Assembly: GCF_014529935.1 (NCBI RefSeq)
Contig: NZ_JACVFC010000002.1
Location: 806,001 to 870,000 of the forward strand
Length of the DNA stretch: 64,000 nt
DNA from: Chitinophaga qingshengii
GTDB lineage: Bacteria; Bacteroidota; Bacteroidia; Chitinophagales; Chitinophagaceae
Reading direction: 5' to 3'
A program made the position numbers and the translations under genes. Positions within the stretch are counted from its first letter, which is position 1, and each line of letters begins with the position of its first letter. The notes under the pieces were generated by a model. That model was not told where the DNA came from, ran no database searches, and saw only the letters and a list, made by a program, of their open reading frames with translations. Shown here one piece after another: positions 17,811 through 26,180 of this stretch.

Positions 17811-18854
17811 TTAACCGCGACGGTATATATCAATACGATCCTCCTGCAGGTACAGGCGCTCTTCTATTACCGCCTGCGGCAATGCCGGCGCTGCCAGTCC
17901 ATCCGGCAGTGTAGCCGTTCCCGTTATCACGCGCGCTTCATCCCACAGGTCTGTTTCCAGGAAACGCTGTAACACATAAGGACCACCTTCTACCAACACG
18001 CTCTGTATATGACGCTGGTAAAGGTGTTGCATCAGTTGTGGCAACAACGGCAGGGTAAAATCCAGCTGCATCATTTCCACCTTTCCTTCCTTCACCGATT
18101 GTTCCGCAGTGATGAAGATAGTAGGAATACGGCCATCCCACAGGTGATGGGTACGCGGCACCGTCAGCGCCCTGTCAATCACCAGCCGCACGGGGCTTTT
18201 ACCAGGCCACAGCCGGGTATTGAGCTGAGGATTGTCTACTATCGCCGTGCGGGTACCTACCAGGATAGCCATCTCCTCACTGCGCCAGCGGTGTACCAGC
18301 CGGTCGCTCCATTGGTTGGAGATACGTACCGGAGCGCCACCGGGGCCTGCCACAAAGCCATTCCGGCTCTGTGCCCATTTGAGGATGATATAGGGCCGCT
18401 GTTGTTCATGAAATGTAAAGAAACGGCGGTTGATAGCTCTGCAGGCCGCTTCCAGTATACCGGTGTGTACTTTGATGCCTGCCTTTTTCAGTTTTTCGAT
18501 ACCCTTTCCTGCTACCGCTGAAAAAGTATCCACACAACCGATTACTACTTCCGGGATTTTCTCCGTTACGATCAAATCCGCACAGGGTGGCGTTTTACCA
18601 TGATGGGCACAGGGTTCCAGGCTCACATACATGGTGGCCCGCTGTATCAGTGGCCGGTCTTCCGCGGTGACGCTGTTCACACAATTCACCTCCGCATGTG
18701 CCTGTCCATATTGCCGGTGGTAGCCTTCTCCGATAATACGGCCCTGATGTACCAGTACCGCGCCTACCATTGGATTGGGCGCCGCGTTACCGCGACCCAT
18801 AGCGGCCAGTTCCAGACAGCGCCTCATAAAAAATTCATGGTTCGTGCTATTCAT
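17811..18854 (-). CDS. ribD: Bifunctional riboflavin biosynthesis deaminase/reductase RibD
   Basis: A 347-residue fusion enzyme for two riboflavin steps: deamination then side-chain reduction of the pyrimidine intermediate. The deaminase domain has zinc ligands in 'GQAHAEVNCV' and 'SLEPCAHHGKTPPCADLI' (residues about 50-90). The reductase domain starts near residue 150 ('RPYIILKWAQSRNGFVA') with 'VLVEGGPYVLQRFLE' near the C-terminus. The gene is isolated from other rib genes here. A -7 box (TAATTTTG, plus 18881-18888) lies upstream. Confidence 0.95.
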   Translation of the reverse strand: MNSTNHEFFMRRCLELAAMGRGNAAPNPMVGAVLVHQGRIIGEGYHRQYGQAHAEVNCVNSVTAEDRPLIQRATMYVSLEPCAHHGKTPPCADLIVTEKIPEVVIGCVDTFSAVAGKGIEKLKKAGIKVHTGILEAACRAINRRFFTFHEQQRPYIILKWAQSRNGFVAGPGGAPVRISNQWSDRLVHRWRSEEMAILVGTRTAIVDNPQLNTRLWPGKSPVRLVIDRALTVPRTHHLWDGRIPTIFITAEQSVKEGKVEMMQLDFTLPLLPQLMQHLYQRHIQSVLVEGGPYVLQRFLETDLWDEARVITGTATLPDGLAAPALPQAVIEERLYLQEDRIDIYRRG

Positions 18855-18960
18855 GATACCCTGTTAAGTAATATTTTTGCCAAAATTACGTTTTTAGCCG
18901 ACGGAAAATGCTAATAAACCCCTGGTTTGTGTTTTTCAACGGATTCTTAAATTATCAATT

Positions 18961-19812
18961 TTGACAATACAAACAGCCTTTACCTATATCACAGGTGCCA
19001 TAGGCGATTTATACGATACGCGCGAAGCCGCCAATATTGCCCATCTCGTATTGGAGCATATAACAGGCATGAATAAACTGGACCGGCTCGTGCACAAAGC
19101 TAAATTGTTGACGCCCGACCAGAACGTACGCCTCAAAAGCGCTATAGAAGCGCTGCAACGCATGGAGCCTGTACAATATGTCACCGGTTCCAGCTGGTTT
19201 TACGGGATGGAACTCACGGTGAACCAGCATGTACTCATTCCCCGGCCGGAAACGGAAGAACTGGTCGCCTGGATTATACAGGACCTGGCGGGGCATCCCC
19301 GTCCGCATCTGCTGGACATCGGCACCGGCAGTGGTTGTATTCCGCTGGCATTAAAACAAAACATCCCCGGGGCCATAGTGGCTGCCATTGATGTGAGCGA
19401 AGCAGCGCTGTCCGTAGCGAAGGACAATGCTGTCCGCCTGCGGCTGGAAGTAGATTTCCTTTACCTCAGCGCCCTCGATGAACAGCAAATGAATACCCTG
19501 CCTGCATTTGACGTGATCGTCAGCAATCCGCCTTATATCACACAAAGTGAACAGGCCAGTATGCAACAGCAGGTATGGGGATTTGAACCATCACTCGCCC
19601 TGTTTGTGCCCGACAATGATGCCCTGTTATTTTACCGGCATATTGCCCGTACCGCACTACAGAAGCTGCATCCCGGCGGCGCCCTGTATTTCGAGATCAA
19701 TGAATCACTGGGCCGGGAGGTAGTGGCCCTGCTGCAATCCATGGGATTCAAAGATGTTGTCCTGCGACAGGATATGTTCGGGAAAGACAGAATGGTGAAA
19801 GCATTTGTATAG
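18961..19812 (+). CDS. prmC: Release factor glutamine methyltransferase PrmC, TTG start
   Basis: A 283-residue enzyme that methylates the Gln of the GGQ motif in peptide-chain release factors. The helical N-domain ('YITGAIGDLYDTREAANIA') is followed by the SAM fold with 'LLDIGTGSGCIPLALK' and the substrate motif 'VSNPPYIT'. The frame begins with TTG; the first in-frame ATG (19069) would delete the conserved N-domain segment, so TTG is the likely start. It converges on exbD, with a large inverted repeat between. Confidence 0.93.
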   Translation: MTIQTAFTYITGAIGDLYDTREAANIAHLVLEHITGMNKLDRLVHKAKLLTPDQNVRLKSAIEALQRMEPVQYVTGSSWFYGMELTVNQHVLIPRPETEELVAWIIQDLAGHPRPHLLDIGTGSGCIPLALKQNIPGAIVAAIDVSEAALSVAKDNAVRLRLEVDFLYLSALDEQQMNTLPAFDVIVSNPPYITQSEQASMQQQVWGFEPSLALFVPDNDALLFYRHIARTALQKLHPGGALYFEINESLGREVVALLQSMGFKDVVLRQDMFGKDRMVKAFV

Positions 19813-19814
19813 GG

Positions 19815-19974
19815 TTCTCGCAAAGACGCAAAGCAGCAAAGAGCGCAAAGATTATTAAAGCGACTAAAGAAAGCAAAGGAGCGAAGATCAATTGCTGGTC
19901 TTCGCTCCTTTGCTTTCTTTAAAAAACTTAATAAAAAACTTTGCGCTCTTTGCTGCTTTGCGTCTTTGCGAGAA
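19815..19974. repeat. Composite inverted-repeat element A
   Basis: The outer arms are a perfect 36-bp inverted repeat (19815-19850 with 19939-19974) made of CGCAAAGACGCAAAG and GCAAAGAGCGCAAAG words. Nested inside is a 22- to 24-bp stem (19866-19889 with 19897-19920). Its tip is the 25-nt core hairpin 19881-19905 (GCGAAGATC, 7 nt, GGTCTTCGC), which is shared with elements at 28301 and 55370. The element starts 2 bases after the prmC stop and lies between convergent genes. Confidence 0.92.
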
Positions 19975-19985
19975 TCAGCGGCAAA

Positions 19986-20381
19986 CTACTGTTTAGCCGT
20001 AGCCAGCACTACTTTCGCGCCTATTTGTTTGGCGATCTCCATCACATTCACCACATCTTCAATCGGCACTGATTTCTCAGCATTGATCACAATGGTAGGG
20101 TCCACCTTTTCGTTGGCGACAGCCGGAGCCAGAGCCTGTTTCAGGCCTTCAAAAGGTACTTTGGTGGTTCCTACGAAGAACTCGTGTTTTTCGTTGATGC
20201 TTACTACCACCGTTTGTTTGGCTTTGGTATTGCTCTGTGCTTTTGGCAACATCAGTTTGATGACGTTGGGATTGGCCAGTGTGGAAACAATCAGGAAGAA
20301 CAACAGCAGAATGAACAGGATGTCATTCAATGCCGAGTTGTGCATCTCCACGTGTTTCTTATTTCTCCTGCGTAAATTCAT
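19986..20381 (-). CDS. ExbD/TolR-type biopolymer transport protein
   Basis: A 131-residue inner-membrane protein. The short cytoplasmic N-terminus ('MNLRRRNKKHVEMHNSALND') is followed by one span (about residues 18-38), with an Asp at its start ('ALNDILFILLLFFLIV') as required for proton use, and then a periplasmic TolR-like domain. With the adjacent ExbB-like protein it should form a proton-driven motor energising outer-membrane transport or envelope functions. It lies 12 bases downstream of exbB. No TonB or Tol gene is next to it. Confidence 0.92.
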   Translation of the reverse strand: MNLRRRNKKHVEMHNSALNDILFILLLFFLIVSTLANPNVIKLMLPKAQSNTKAKQTVVVSINEKHEFFVGTTKVPFEGLKQALAPAVANEKVDPTIVINAEKSVPIEDVVNVMEIAKQIGAKVVLATAKQ

Positions 20382-20393
20382 GAGCGGTGGTTT

Positions 20394-21107
20394 TTAGCGG
20401 GTAGGTTCCTGCAGAATGTCAGTAAACTCAGCTGAAGCGCCTTCCATCTTGTTAACAACCTTGTCTATCTGTGCATTCAGGAAACTGTAACCGATAAAGG
20501 CCACAATACCGATGATCAAACCAGTGGCGGAAGTAATCATCTTTACATAGATACCGCCTGCGATAGTACCCAGGGTAATATCAGAAGTAATGGAGATATT
20601 AAAGAAGGTCTGGATCATACCCGCAATGGTACCCAGGAACCCGAACATCGGCGCGATACCTGCGATGATAGAAAGGATCACCAGGTTCTTTTCCATCCGG
20701 TAAATTTCCAGTTTACCGACGTTTTCCATGGATTTCTCAATGGAATCGATTGGTTTGCCGATACGCTGGATGCCTTTATCAATCATCCGGGCAATAGGTC
20801 CCTGCGTGTTTTTAGCGAGGGAACGGGCGCCCTGGATATTACCGGAAGTGATCTGGTCACGGATCATCGGCATAAAATTATCTTCCAGCCGGCCAGCTTT
20901 TGCAATCGTCAGATACCTTTCTACAAACACATATACGGCTACCACGGAGAGTACGCCCAGGGGAATCATGAGTACGCCCCCCTTCATGAGCATATCGATC
21001 AGGTGTATCTGTTGTTGCGGTGCAGCGGTGGCATTGGCGGCCTGCGATAAAGAGTCGGCCTTGGTCAGCAATGTATCCTGCAAAAATGTGATGAGCCCTA
21101 GTATCAT
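20394..21107 (-). CDS. ExbB/TolQ/MotA-type proton channel
   Basis: A 237-residue protein with three spans. The first is at about residues 37-57 ('LMKGGVLMIPLGVLSVVAVYVFVERYL' region). The conserved pair near residues 140-205 includes 'APMFGFLGTIAGMIQTFF' and 'GLIIGIVAFIGYSFL', the MotA/TolQ/ExbB signature. It supplies the channel half of the motor with ExbD. A non-conserved hydrophobic N-terminal extension ('ILGLITFLQDTLLTKADSL') precedes span 1. Confidence 0.92.
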   Translation of the reverse strand: MILGLITFLQDTLLTKADSLSQAANATAAPQQQIHLIDMLMKGGVLMIPLGVLSVVAVYVFVERYLTIAKAGRLEDNFMPMIRDQITSGNIQGARSLAKNTQGPIARMIDKGIQRIGKPIDSIEKSMENVGKLEIYRMEKNLVILSIIAGIAPMFGFLGTIAGMIQTFFNISITSDITLGTIAGGIYVKMITSATGLIIGIVAFIGYSFLNAQIDKVVNKMEGASAEFTDILQEPTR

Positions 21108-21147
21108 GTTTGGATTTTCTTTCTATTAACGGTTAAAATAGTAAAAT

Positions 21148-21195
21148 AATTACGAATTGTGAACAACGAATGATGAATGGCCTTCATCATCCGTT
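21148..21195. repeat. Repeat words with a 13-bp hairpin
   Basis: AATTACGAATT and ACGAATGATGAATG words (as at 12153-12178) occupy 21148-21179. An imperfect 13-bp stem joins 21165-21177 and 21183-21195. It lies just beyond the pepT stop and upstream of exbB, and could end the pepT transcript. Confidence 0.5.
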
Positions 21196-21214
21196 ATACA
21201 CCCGTTGTAACTGA

Positions 21215-22462
21215 TCAGGCCTTTTCCTCCCAAACTTGTGCCAGATATACGATTGTCTGTACGGCTTTCTGCATATCCTGGATACTTACGTATTCCTGTT
21301 TGCTGTGGAGAGCCATTTCACCGGTAAAAATATTAGGGCAGGGCAATCCCATGAAAGACAGGCGGGAACCGTCTGTACCACCGCGGATGCTCATTTTCAG
21401 CGGCTGTACGCCGGCCCGGCGGATCGCTTCTGCGGCATAGGCAGTCACCTCCGGATGGTGGTCCAGTACTTCTTTCATATTACGGTATTGTTCCGTCACC
21501 TTCAACGTAGCCCTGGCGCCGGGATAGCGCTCCAGTACCTTGTCCATCTGGCGGCGCAGGAAAGCCTCGTGGGATTCCAGGTTGGATGTTTCAAAGTCAC
21601 GGATAATAAAATCGATCTCTGTTTTTTCTACGGTACCACCTATACGTACCGGGTGGATAAATCCTTCCCTGTCTTCTGTTGTTTCGGGAGAAAGAATATC
21701 TTTTGGCAGGGCATCCACAATTTCACCGGCGATCTTGATAGCACTCACCAGTTTATTTTTAGCCGCGCCGGGATGGGCGCTGATACCATATACGGTAATA
21801 CGGGCGCCGTCGGCAGAGAAGTTCTCATCTTCCAGGGAGCCCAGTTCGCCGCCATCCATGGTATAACCAAATTGTGCGGCGAGTTTTTTCATGTCTACTT
21901 TTTCCACACCACGGCCCACTTCTTCATCCGGAGTGAACAGAATGCGGATAGCGCCATGTTTTACTTCCGGATGCGTCATCAGGAAATGAGCGGCGTCCAT
22001 GATTTCAGCTACACCGGCTTTATCGTCTGCGCCCAGCAGTGTGGTACCGCTGGCGGTAATGATATCATCCCCTTTTTTTTCCGCGAGGTAAGGATGTTCA
22101 CGCGGACTGATCACTACATGACTATCATCAGGCAATACGATGTCGCCTCCGTCATAGTTGCGATGCACGATCGGCTTTACGCCGGTGCCGCTGCTATCAG
22201 AAGAAGTGTCCACATGGGAACAGAAACAAATCACCGGTACCTGTTTATCGGTATTAGCCGGAATGGTAGCGTATACGTAGCCATGTTCATCCAGTTCTGC
22301 GTCTGTAATGCCCATCTCGTGCAGTTCCTGTACCAGGAGGCGGGACAGGTCCTTTTGTTTCTCTGTAGTCGGAAAGCTGGTGCTTTGCGGATCGGATTGC
22401 GTATCTATCTGCGCATAACGAATGAAGCGCGTATCAACTGTATAAGCGTAATTTTTAAACAT
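21215..22462 (-). CDS. pepT: Peptidase T (tripeptide aminopeptidase)
   Basis: A 415-residue M20-family zinc aminopeptidase that removes N-terminal residues from tripeptides. Metal and catalytic motifs are visible: 'ICFCSHVDTSSDSSG' (His/Asp ligand), 'TTLLGADDKAGVAEIMDA' (Asp ligand), 'ILFTPDEEVGRGVEKVD' (general-base Glu and ligand), and 'GGTDGSRLSFMGLPCPNIFTG' near the C-terminus. Length matches PepT. It is divergent from metE; the 194-bp gap holds a direct repeat. Confidence 0.95.
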   Translation of the reverse strand: MFKNYAYTVDTRFIRYAQIDTQSDPQSTSFPTTEKQKDLSRLLVQELHEMGITDAELDEHGYVYATIPANTDKQVPVICFCSHVDTSSDSSGTGVKPIVHRNYDGGDIVLPDDSHVVISPREHPYLAEKKGDDIITASGTTLLGADDKAGVAEIMDAAHFLMTHPEVKHGAIRILFTPDEEVGRGVEKVDMKKLAAQFGYTMDGGELGSLEDENFSADGARITVYGISAHPGAAKNKLVSAIKIAGEIVDALPKDILSPETTEDREGFIHPVRIGGTVEKTEIDFIIRDFETSNLESHEAFLRRQMDKVLERYPGARATLKVTEQYRNMKEVLDHHPEVTAYAAEAIRRAGVQPLKMSIRGGTDGSRLSFMGLPCPNIFTGEMALHSKQEYVSIQDMQKAVQTIVYLAQVWEEKA

Positions 22463-22499
22463 ATTGCAAACCTAAGGAAAAAACCGGTGCTCCCTTTTG

Positions 22500-22555
22500 C
22501 CGTAAAATATTCTGTTTAACCATCGCCCACAATGTCATATTCCGTAAAATATTCT
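22500..22555. promoter_or_regulatory. 14-bp direct repeat in the pepT/metE divergent region
   Basis: CCGTAAAATATTCT occurs twice (22500-22513 and 22542-22555), with starts 42 bases apart, about four helical turns. It lies between the divergent pepT and metE starts, as expected for a regulator binding site, but the regulator is unknown. A -7 box for metE (TAGGTTTG) is at 22625-22632. Confidence 0.45.
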
Positions 22556-22656
22556 ACATAATGGCGTTTATTTAACACAAAACACCAAATATTTTTATAA
22601 TAACAAAACAAACATACAAAATAATAGGTTTGCCGGGAATAAAATACATCCTACAT

Positions 22657-24945
22657 ATGATGACCAATATTCCAGGCTACCCACGGATAGGCAGCCAGCG
22701 GGAACTGAAGAAAGCTTGTGAAAACTACTGGGCCGGCAAAATTTCTCTTGAGAAACTGGAGCTAACGGCAAGGCTACTACGAAAAGAACACTGGGAAACC
22801 CTTCAGCAGGCCGGTATAGACCTGATCCCCTCCAACGATTTCTCTTTTTATGATCAGATGCTCGACATGAGTATGGCCCTGGGTGTGATACCCGCCCGTT
22901 TCCAGGAGCTGCGCCGCTCCTTTGCCAACCCTCAATGCCTGGAGCTGTATTTCGCCATGGCCCGGGGTTATCAGAAAAACGGCTTCGATCTTACGGCAGT
23001 GGAAATGACCAAATGGTTCGATACCAATTATCATTACCTGGTACCTGAATTCGACGACAGCCAGACATACGGACTGCAATCCAATAAGAGTGTAACGGAA
23101 TTCCAGGAAGCGCTGCAACAGGGCATCCGTACCAAACCGGTACTCATCGGCCCCGTTACGTATATACTTTGCGGTAAAATAAAAAAAGCGGAACTTACCC
23201 ATGCGGCCCTGCTGCAACAGCTGCTACCCGCGTACCTGGAACTGCTGGCAGCACTCCGCAACGCCGGAGCCGACTGGATACAACTGGATGAACCCTGCCT
23301 GGTAACCGACCTCGATCCGGCTGACCAGCTACTGTATCAGCAGGCTTACGCCGCTATCCGCGAAGCATTTCCGGAATTGAAACTTTTGCTCACCACTTAT
23401 TTCGGTGCGTTGGAAGACAATACCAGTCTGGCTTTATCACTGCCGGTGAATGCGCTGCATATAGACCTGGTACGCGCACCGGAACAACTGGAAACCATCC
23501 TCACTGATTTTCCGGAAACCATGCAGCTCTCACTGGGCGTGGTAGACGGCCGCAACATCTGGAAAAACGATTATACTGCTTCGTTGGCGCTGATTAACCG
23601 CGCTGTGCAGGCCCTCGGCCAGGAACGGGTGATACTGGGCACTTCCTGCTCCCTGCTGCACACCCCCTACAATCTGGATGACGAAACTACGCTGGACCCT
23701 GTCATCAAACAATGGATGGCTTTTGCCAGGCAGAAAGTAGCGGAAGTGGTAGCACTGAAACAGATCGCTGCCGGAGATACCACGTTGCTGACAGCCAATC
23801 AACAGGTAATGGAACAGCGCAAAACAGCCCCCGGTATTCATGTACCGGCTGTAAAAGCACGCATGGCAGGCATTACCGCCGACGACTTTGCCCGTCAGCG
23901 GAGTTTTGCGGAACGCCAGCCCCTGCAACAACAGAAACTGCAACTGCCCCTGCTGCCGACTACTACCATCGGTTCTTTCCCGCAAACCGTAGAAATACGG
24001 CAATTACGCTCCAATCTCAAAAAAGGATATATCACCGTAGCACAATACGATGCGGATATCAGCGCCGCTATCCGCGAAGTCATCAGCTGGCAGGAATCCC
24101 TGGGACTGGATGTACTGGTGCACGGCGAATTTGAGCGGAATGACATGGTAGAATATTTTGGTGAACAACTGGAAGGTTTTCTTTTCACGCAAAACGGATG
24201 GGTACAGAGTTATGGGTCCCGTTGTGTAAAACCACCTGTCATCTACGGCGACGTATGGCGTCCGCAGCCGATGACCGTTGCCTGGAGCCAATACGCACAA
24301 TCGTTGACCAGCAAACCGGTGAAAGGAATGCTGACCGGTCCGGTGACCATTCTGCAGTGGTCTTTCGTGAGAAATGACCAACCCCGTATGGATACTGCGT
24401 TTCAGATAGCGCTGGCCATCCGTGATGAAGTAAAGGACCTGGAAGATGCAGGTATTACCATCATACAGGTAGATGAACCGGCGCTGCGTGAAGGTTTGCC
24501 GCTGCGCAAAAGTCAGCAGGACACCTACCTTCGGCAGGCAGTGGATGCATTCCGGTTATCCGTAGCCCCGGTGCAGGATACCACACAGATACATACCCAC
24601 ATGTGTTATGCTGAGTTCAACAATATCATCGCACACATCGCTGCGATGGATGCAGACGTGATTACCATGGAGACTTCCCGTTCCCAGATGGAACTGCTGG
24701 AAGCTTTTGCCGACTTCCGTTATCCGAATGAAACAGGACCGGGTGTATACGATATCCATTCTCCCCGTGTGCCGGGCGTAGTTGAAATGAGTAAGCTGCT
24801 GCACCGGGCCGCTGCACTGCTACCGGCGCGCAATATCTGGGTAAACCCCGACTGTGGCCTTAAAACAAGGAAATGGCCGGAAACGGAACAGGCCCTGCGT
24901 AACATGGTACAGGCAGCCCGCGAAGTGAGGAAACAGCTGGCCTGA
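22657..24945 (+). CDS. metE: Cobalamin-independent methionine synthase
   Basis: A 762-residue enzyme transferring the methyl group of methyl-tetrahydropteroyl-polyglutamate to homocysteine. The N-terminal half ('NIPGYPRIGSQRELKKACE') folds like the catalytic half. The C-terminal half carries 'TTTIGSFPQTVEIRQLR', the zinc ligands in 'HTHMCYAEFNNI' and 'VNPDCGLKTR', and 'VHGEFERNDMVEYF'. The start was chosen at the first ATG after the -7 box; the upstream TTG in the frame overlaps that box. No cobalamin or SAM riboswitch fold was seen in the short leader. Confidence 0.96.
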   Translation: MMTNIPGYPRIGSQRELKKACENYWAGKISLEKLELTARLLRKEHWETLQQAGIDLIPSNDFSFYDQMLDMSMALGVIPARFQELRRSFANPQCLELYFAMARGYQKNGFDLTAVEMTKWFDTNYHYLVPEFDDSQTYGLQSNKSVTEFQEALQQGIRTKPVLIGPVTYILCGKIKKAELTHAALLQQLLPAYLELLAALRNAGADWIQLDEPCLVTDLDPADQLLYQQAYAAIREAFPELKLLLTTYFGALEDNTSLALSLPVNALHIDLVRAPEQLETILTDFPETMQLSLGVVDGRNIWKNDYTASLALINRAVQALGQERVILGTSCSLLHTPYNLDDETTLDPVIKQWMAFARQKVAEVVALKQIAAGDTTLLTANQQVMEQRKTAPGIHVPAVKARMAGITADDFARQRSFAERQPLQQQKLQLPLLPTTTIGSFPQTVEIRQLRSNLKKGYITVAQYDADISAAIREVISWQESLGLDVLVHGEFERNDMVEYFGEQLEGFLFTQNGWVQSYGSRCVKPPVIYGDVWRPQPMTVAWSQYAQSLTSKPVKGMLTGPVTILQWSFVRNDQPRMDTAFQIALAIRDEVKDLEDAGITIIQVDEPALREGLPLRKSQQDTYLRQAVDAFRLSVAPVQDTTQIHTHMCYAEFNNIIAHIAAMDADVITMETSRSQMELLEAFADFRYPNETGPGVYDIHSPRVPGVVEMSKLLHRAAALLPARNIWVNPDCGLKTRKWPETEQALRNMVQAAREVRKQLA

Positions 24946-24979
24946 TTTTCATTCCTTCAGCATTTCGTACATTTGGTAC

Positions 24980-25189
24980 ATGCTGAAACATGAAATCGTC
25001 TCCTGCCCCCGCTGCAACCGGACTTTTGAATGCCGGGTCAACAGTATTCATCGCTGCCAGTGCAGCGGGGTACCACTTACACTGGAAGAACGTTTCAGAA
25101 TCAGCGAAAAATACCAGGGCTGTCTCTGTGCAGACTGTCTGCTTGAACTCAAGGCTGTATTGGAACACCAGCCCAACGCTCCACTATAA
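24980..25189 (+). CDS. Small cysteine-rich CWC-type protein
   Basis: A 69-residue protein with six of its seven Cys arranged in pairs: 'SCPRCNRTFECR', 'HRCQCSG' and 'GCLCADCLLEL'. This is the pattern of the cysteine-rich CWC family, presumed to bind zinc. Function is unknown. It is followed after 8 bases by the thioesterase gene and lies 34 bases after metE, so the three may be co-transcribed. Confidence 0.8.
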   Translation: MLKHEIVSCPRCNRTFECRVNSIHRCQCSGVPLTLEERFRISEKYQGCLCADCLLELKAVLEHQPNAPL

Positions 25190-25197
25190 ATCATATC

Positions 25198-25590
25198 ATG
25201 GCATACGAAGAACAGATCGAGAAATCAGTGACACGCATTTTCAAAGCAGTATTTCCCAACACAGTAAACCATTACGACACGCTTTTCGGCGGCACCGCCA
25301 TGCATCTCATGGATGAAGTAGCCTTTATCACCGCTACCCGTTTTACGAAAATGCGCACGGTCACTGTATCATCAGACAGGATCGATTTCAAAAAACCTAT
25401 TCCGCACGGAACTATTATCGAGCTGGTAGGAACAGTTGTGCATGTGGGTAATACCAGTCTGAAAGTAAGGGTGGATATTTATGTGGAGCAGATGTACATC
25501 GAACACCGGGAGCACGCTATCAGCGGCACTTTCACCTTTGTAGCGATAGATGAAAATAAAAAGCCGGTACCCATAAAAGTACCGGCATAA
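25198..25590 (+). CDS. Hotdog-fold acyl-CoA thioesterase
   Basis: A 130-residue YciA/ACOT-type hotdog thioesterase, expected to hydrolyse acyl-CoA in the cytoplasm. Signature segments are 'NHYDTLFGGTAMHLMDEVAFITATR' (catalytic Asp), 'TVSSDRIDFKKPIPHGTIIELVG' and 'SLKVRVDIYVEQM' (each longer motif given by its ends only). Acyl specificity is unknown. The last codons form a hairpin (25563-25570 with 25579-25586). Confidence 0.9.
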   Translation: MAYEEQIEKSVTRIFKAVFPNTVNHYDTLFGGTAMHLMDEVAFITATRFTKMRTVTVSSDRIDFKKPIPHGTIIELVGTVVHVGNTSLKVRVDIYVEQMYIEHREHAISGTFTFVAIDENKKPVPIKVPA

Positions 25591-25601
25591 AAATATGACC
25601 G

Positions 25602-25647
25602 TTTGGTTATTTGATCATTTAAATATTTAAATGATCAAATAACCAAA
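25602..25647. repeat. Perfect 46-nt palindrome, element G
   Basis: 25602-25624 is the exact reverse complement of 25625-25647, with no loop. The arms read TTTGGTTATTTGATCATTT and on. It begins 11 bases after the thioesterase stop and ends 2 bases before the opposing FKBP stop. The word AAATAACCAAAT recurs near 43556 and 44952. Confidence 0.9.
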
Positions 25648-25649
25648 TA

Positions 25650-26078
25650 TTATGCGATTTCCACCAGTTCCAGGTCAAACACCAGGTCCTGACCAGCCAG
25701 CGGGTGGTTAGCATCCAGGGTGATGAACTCAGAACCTACGGCTGCTACTCTCACCTGGAACACATGTCCTTCGGGATTGCTCATCTGCAATTCCATACCC
25801 ACTTCAGGATTCAGATCGGGAGGAATGTTCGCTTTCGGGAACTCCATGATCATCTCATCGTTCTTCGGACCATATGCCTGATCAACAGGGATATGAATAG
25901 TTTTCTTCTCGCCCGGCTTCATATCCAGTACGCCATCCTCAAAGCCTTTGATGACCATGTGTGCACCTACTTTGAATTCCAGTGGAGCTCTACCCTCTGA
26001 AGAATCAAAAACGGTGTTATCGGTCAAACGGCCCGTATAGTGTACTTTCACAGTATCCCCGTTTTTAACAGCTTGCAT
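25650..26078 (-). CDS. FKBP-type peptidyl-prolyl isomerase, SlyD-like
   Basis: A 142-residue cytoplasmic isomerase and chaperone. The FKBP strand 'VKVHYTGRLTDNTVFDSS' and 'MVIKGFEDGVLDMKPGEK' frame an inserted IF (chaperone) domain. It ends with 'LDANHPLAGQDLVFDLELVEI', typical of SlyD. The His-rich metal-binding tail of E. coli SlyD is absent. No signal peptide is present. It is divergent from namZ. Confidence 0.93.
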   Translation of the reverse strand: MQAVKNGDTVKVHYTGRLTDNTVFDSSEGRAPLEFKVGAHMVIKGFEDGVLDMKPGEKKTIHIPVDQAYGPKNDEMIMEFPKANIPPDLNPEVGMELQMSNPEGHVFQVRVAAVGSEFITLDANHPLAGQDLVFDLELVEIA

Positions 26079-26180
26079 AAATTAGTTGTTTATAGTGAAT
26101 AATAGCCGCAAGATACTAAAACCGACCATATCTGCTCAATTTTTCTCTCTCCCATACTGGTTTTGACGTATCTTGACCCC

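Noticed and set aside
21236..22519. A 427-codon open frame antisense to pepT
   Set aside because: It mirrors pepT, has no recognisable motif, and overlaps both the pepT stop and promoter regions.
22463..22656. A SAM or cobalamin riboswitch before metE
   Set aside because: The putative leader after the -7 box is only about 20 bases and no conserved aptamer helices are seen.
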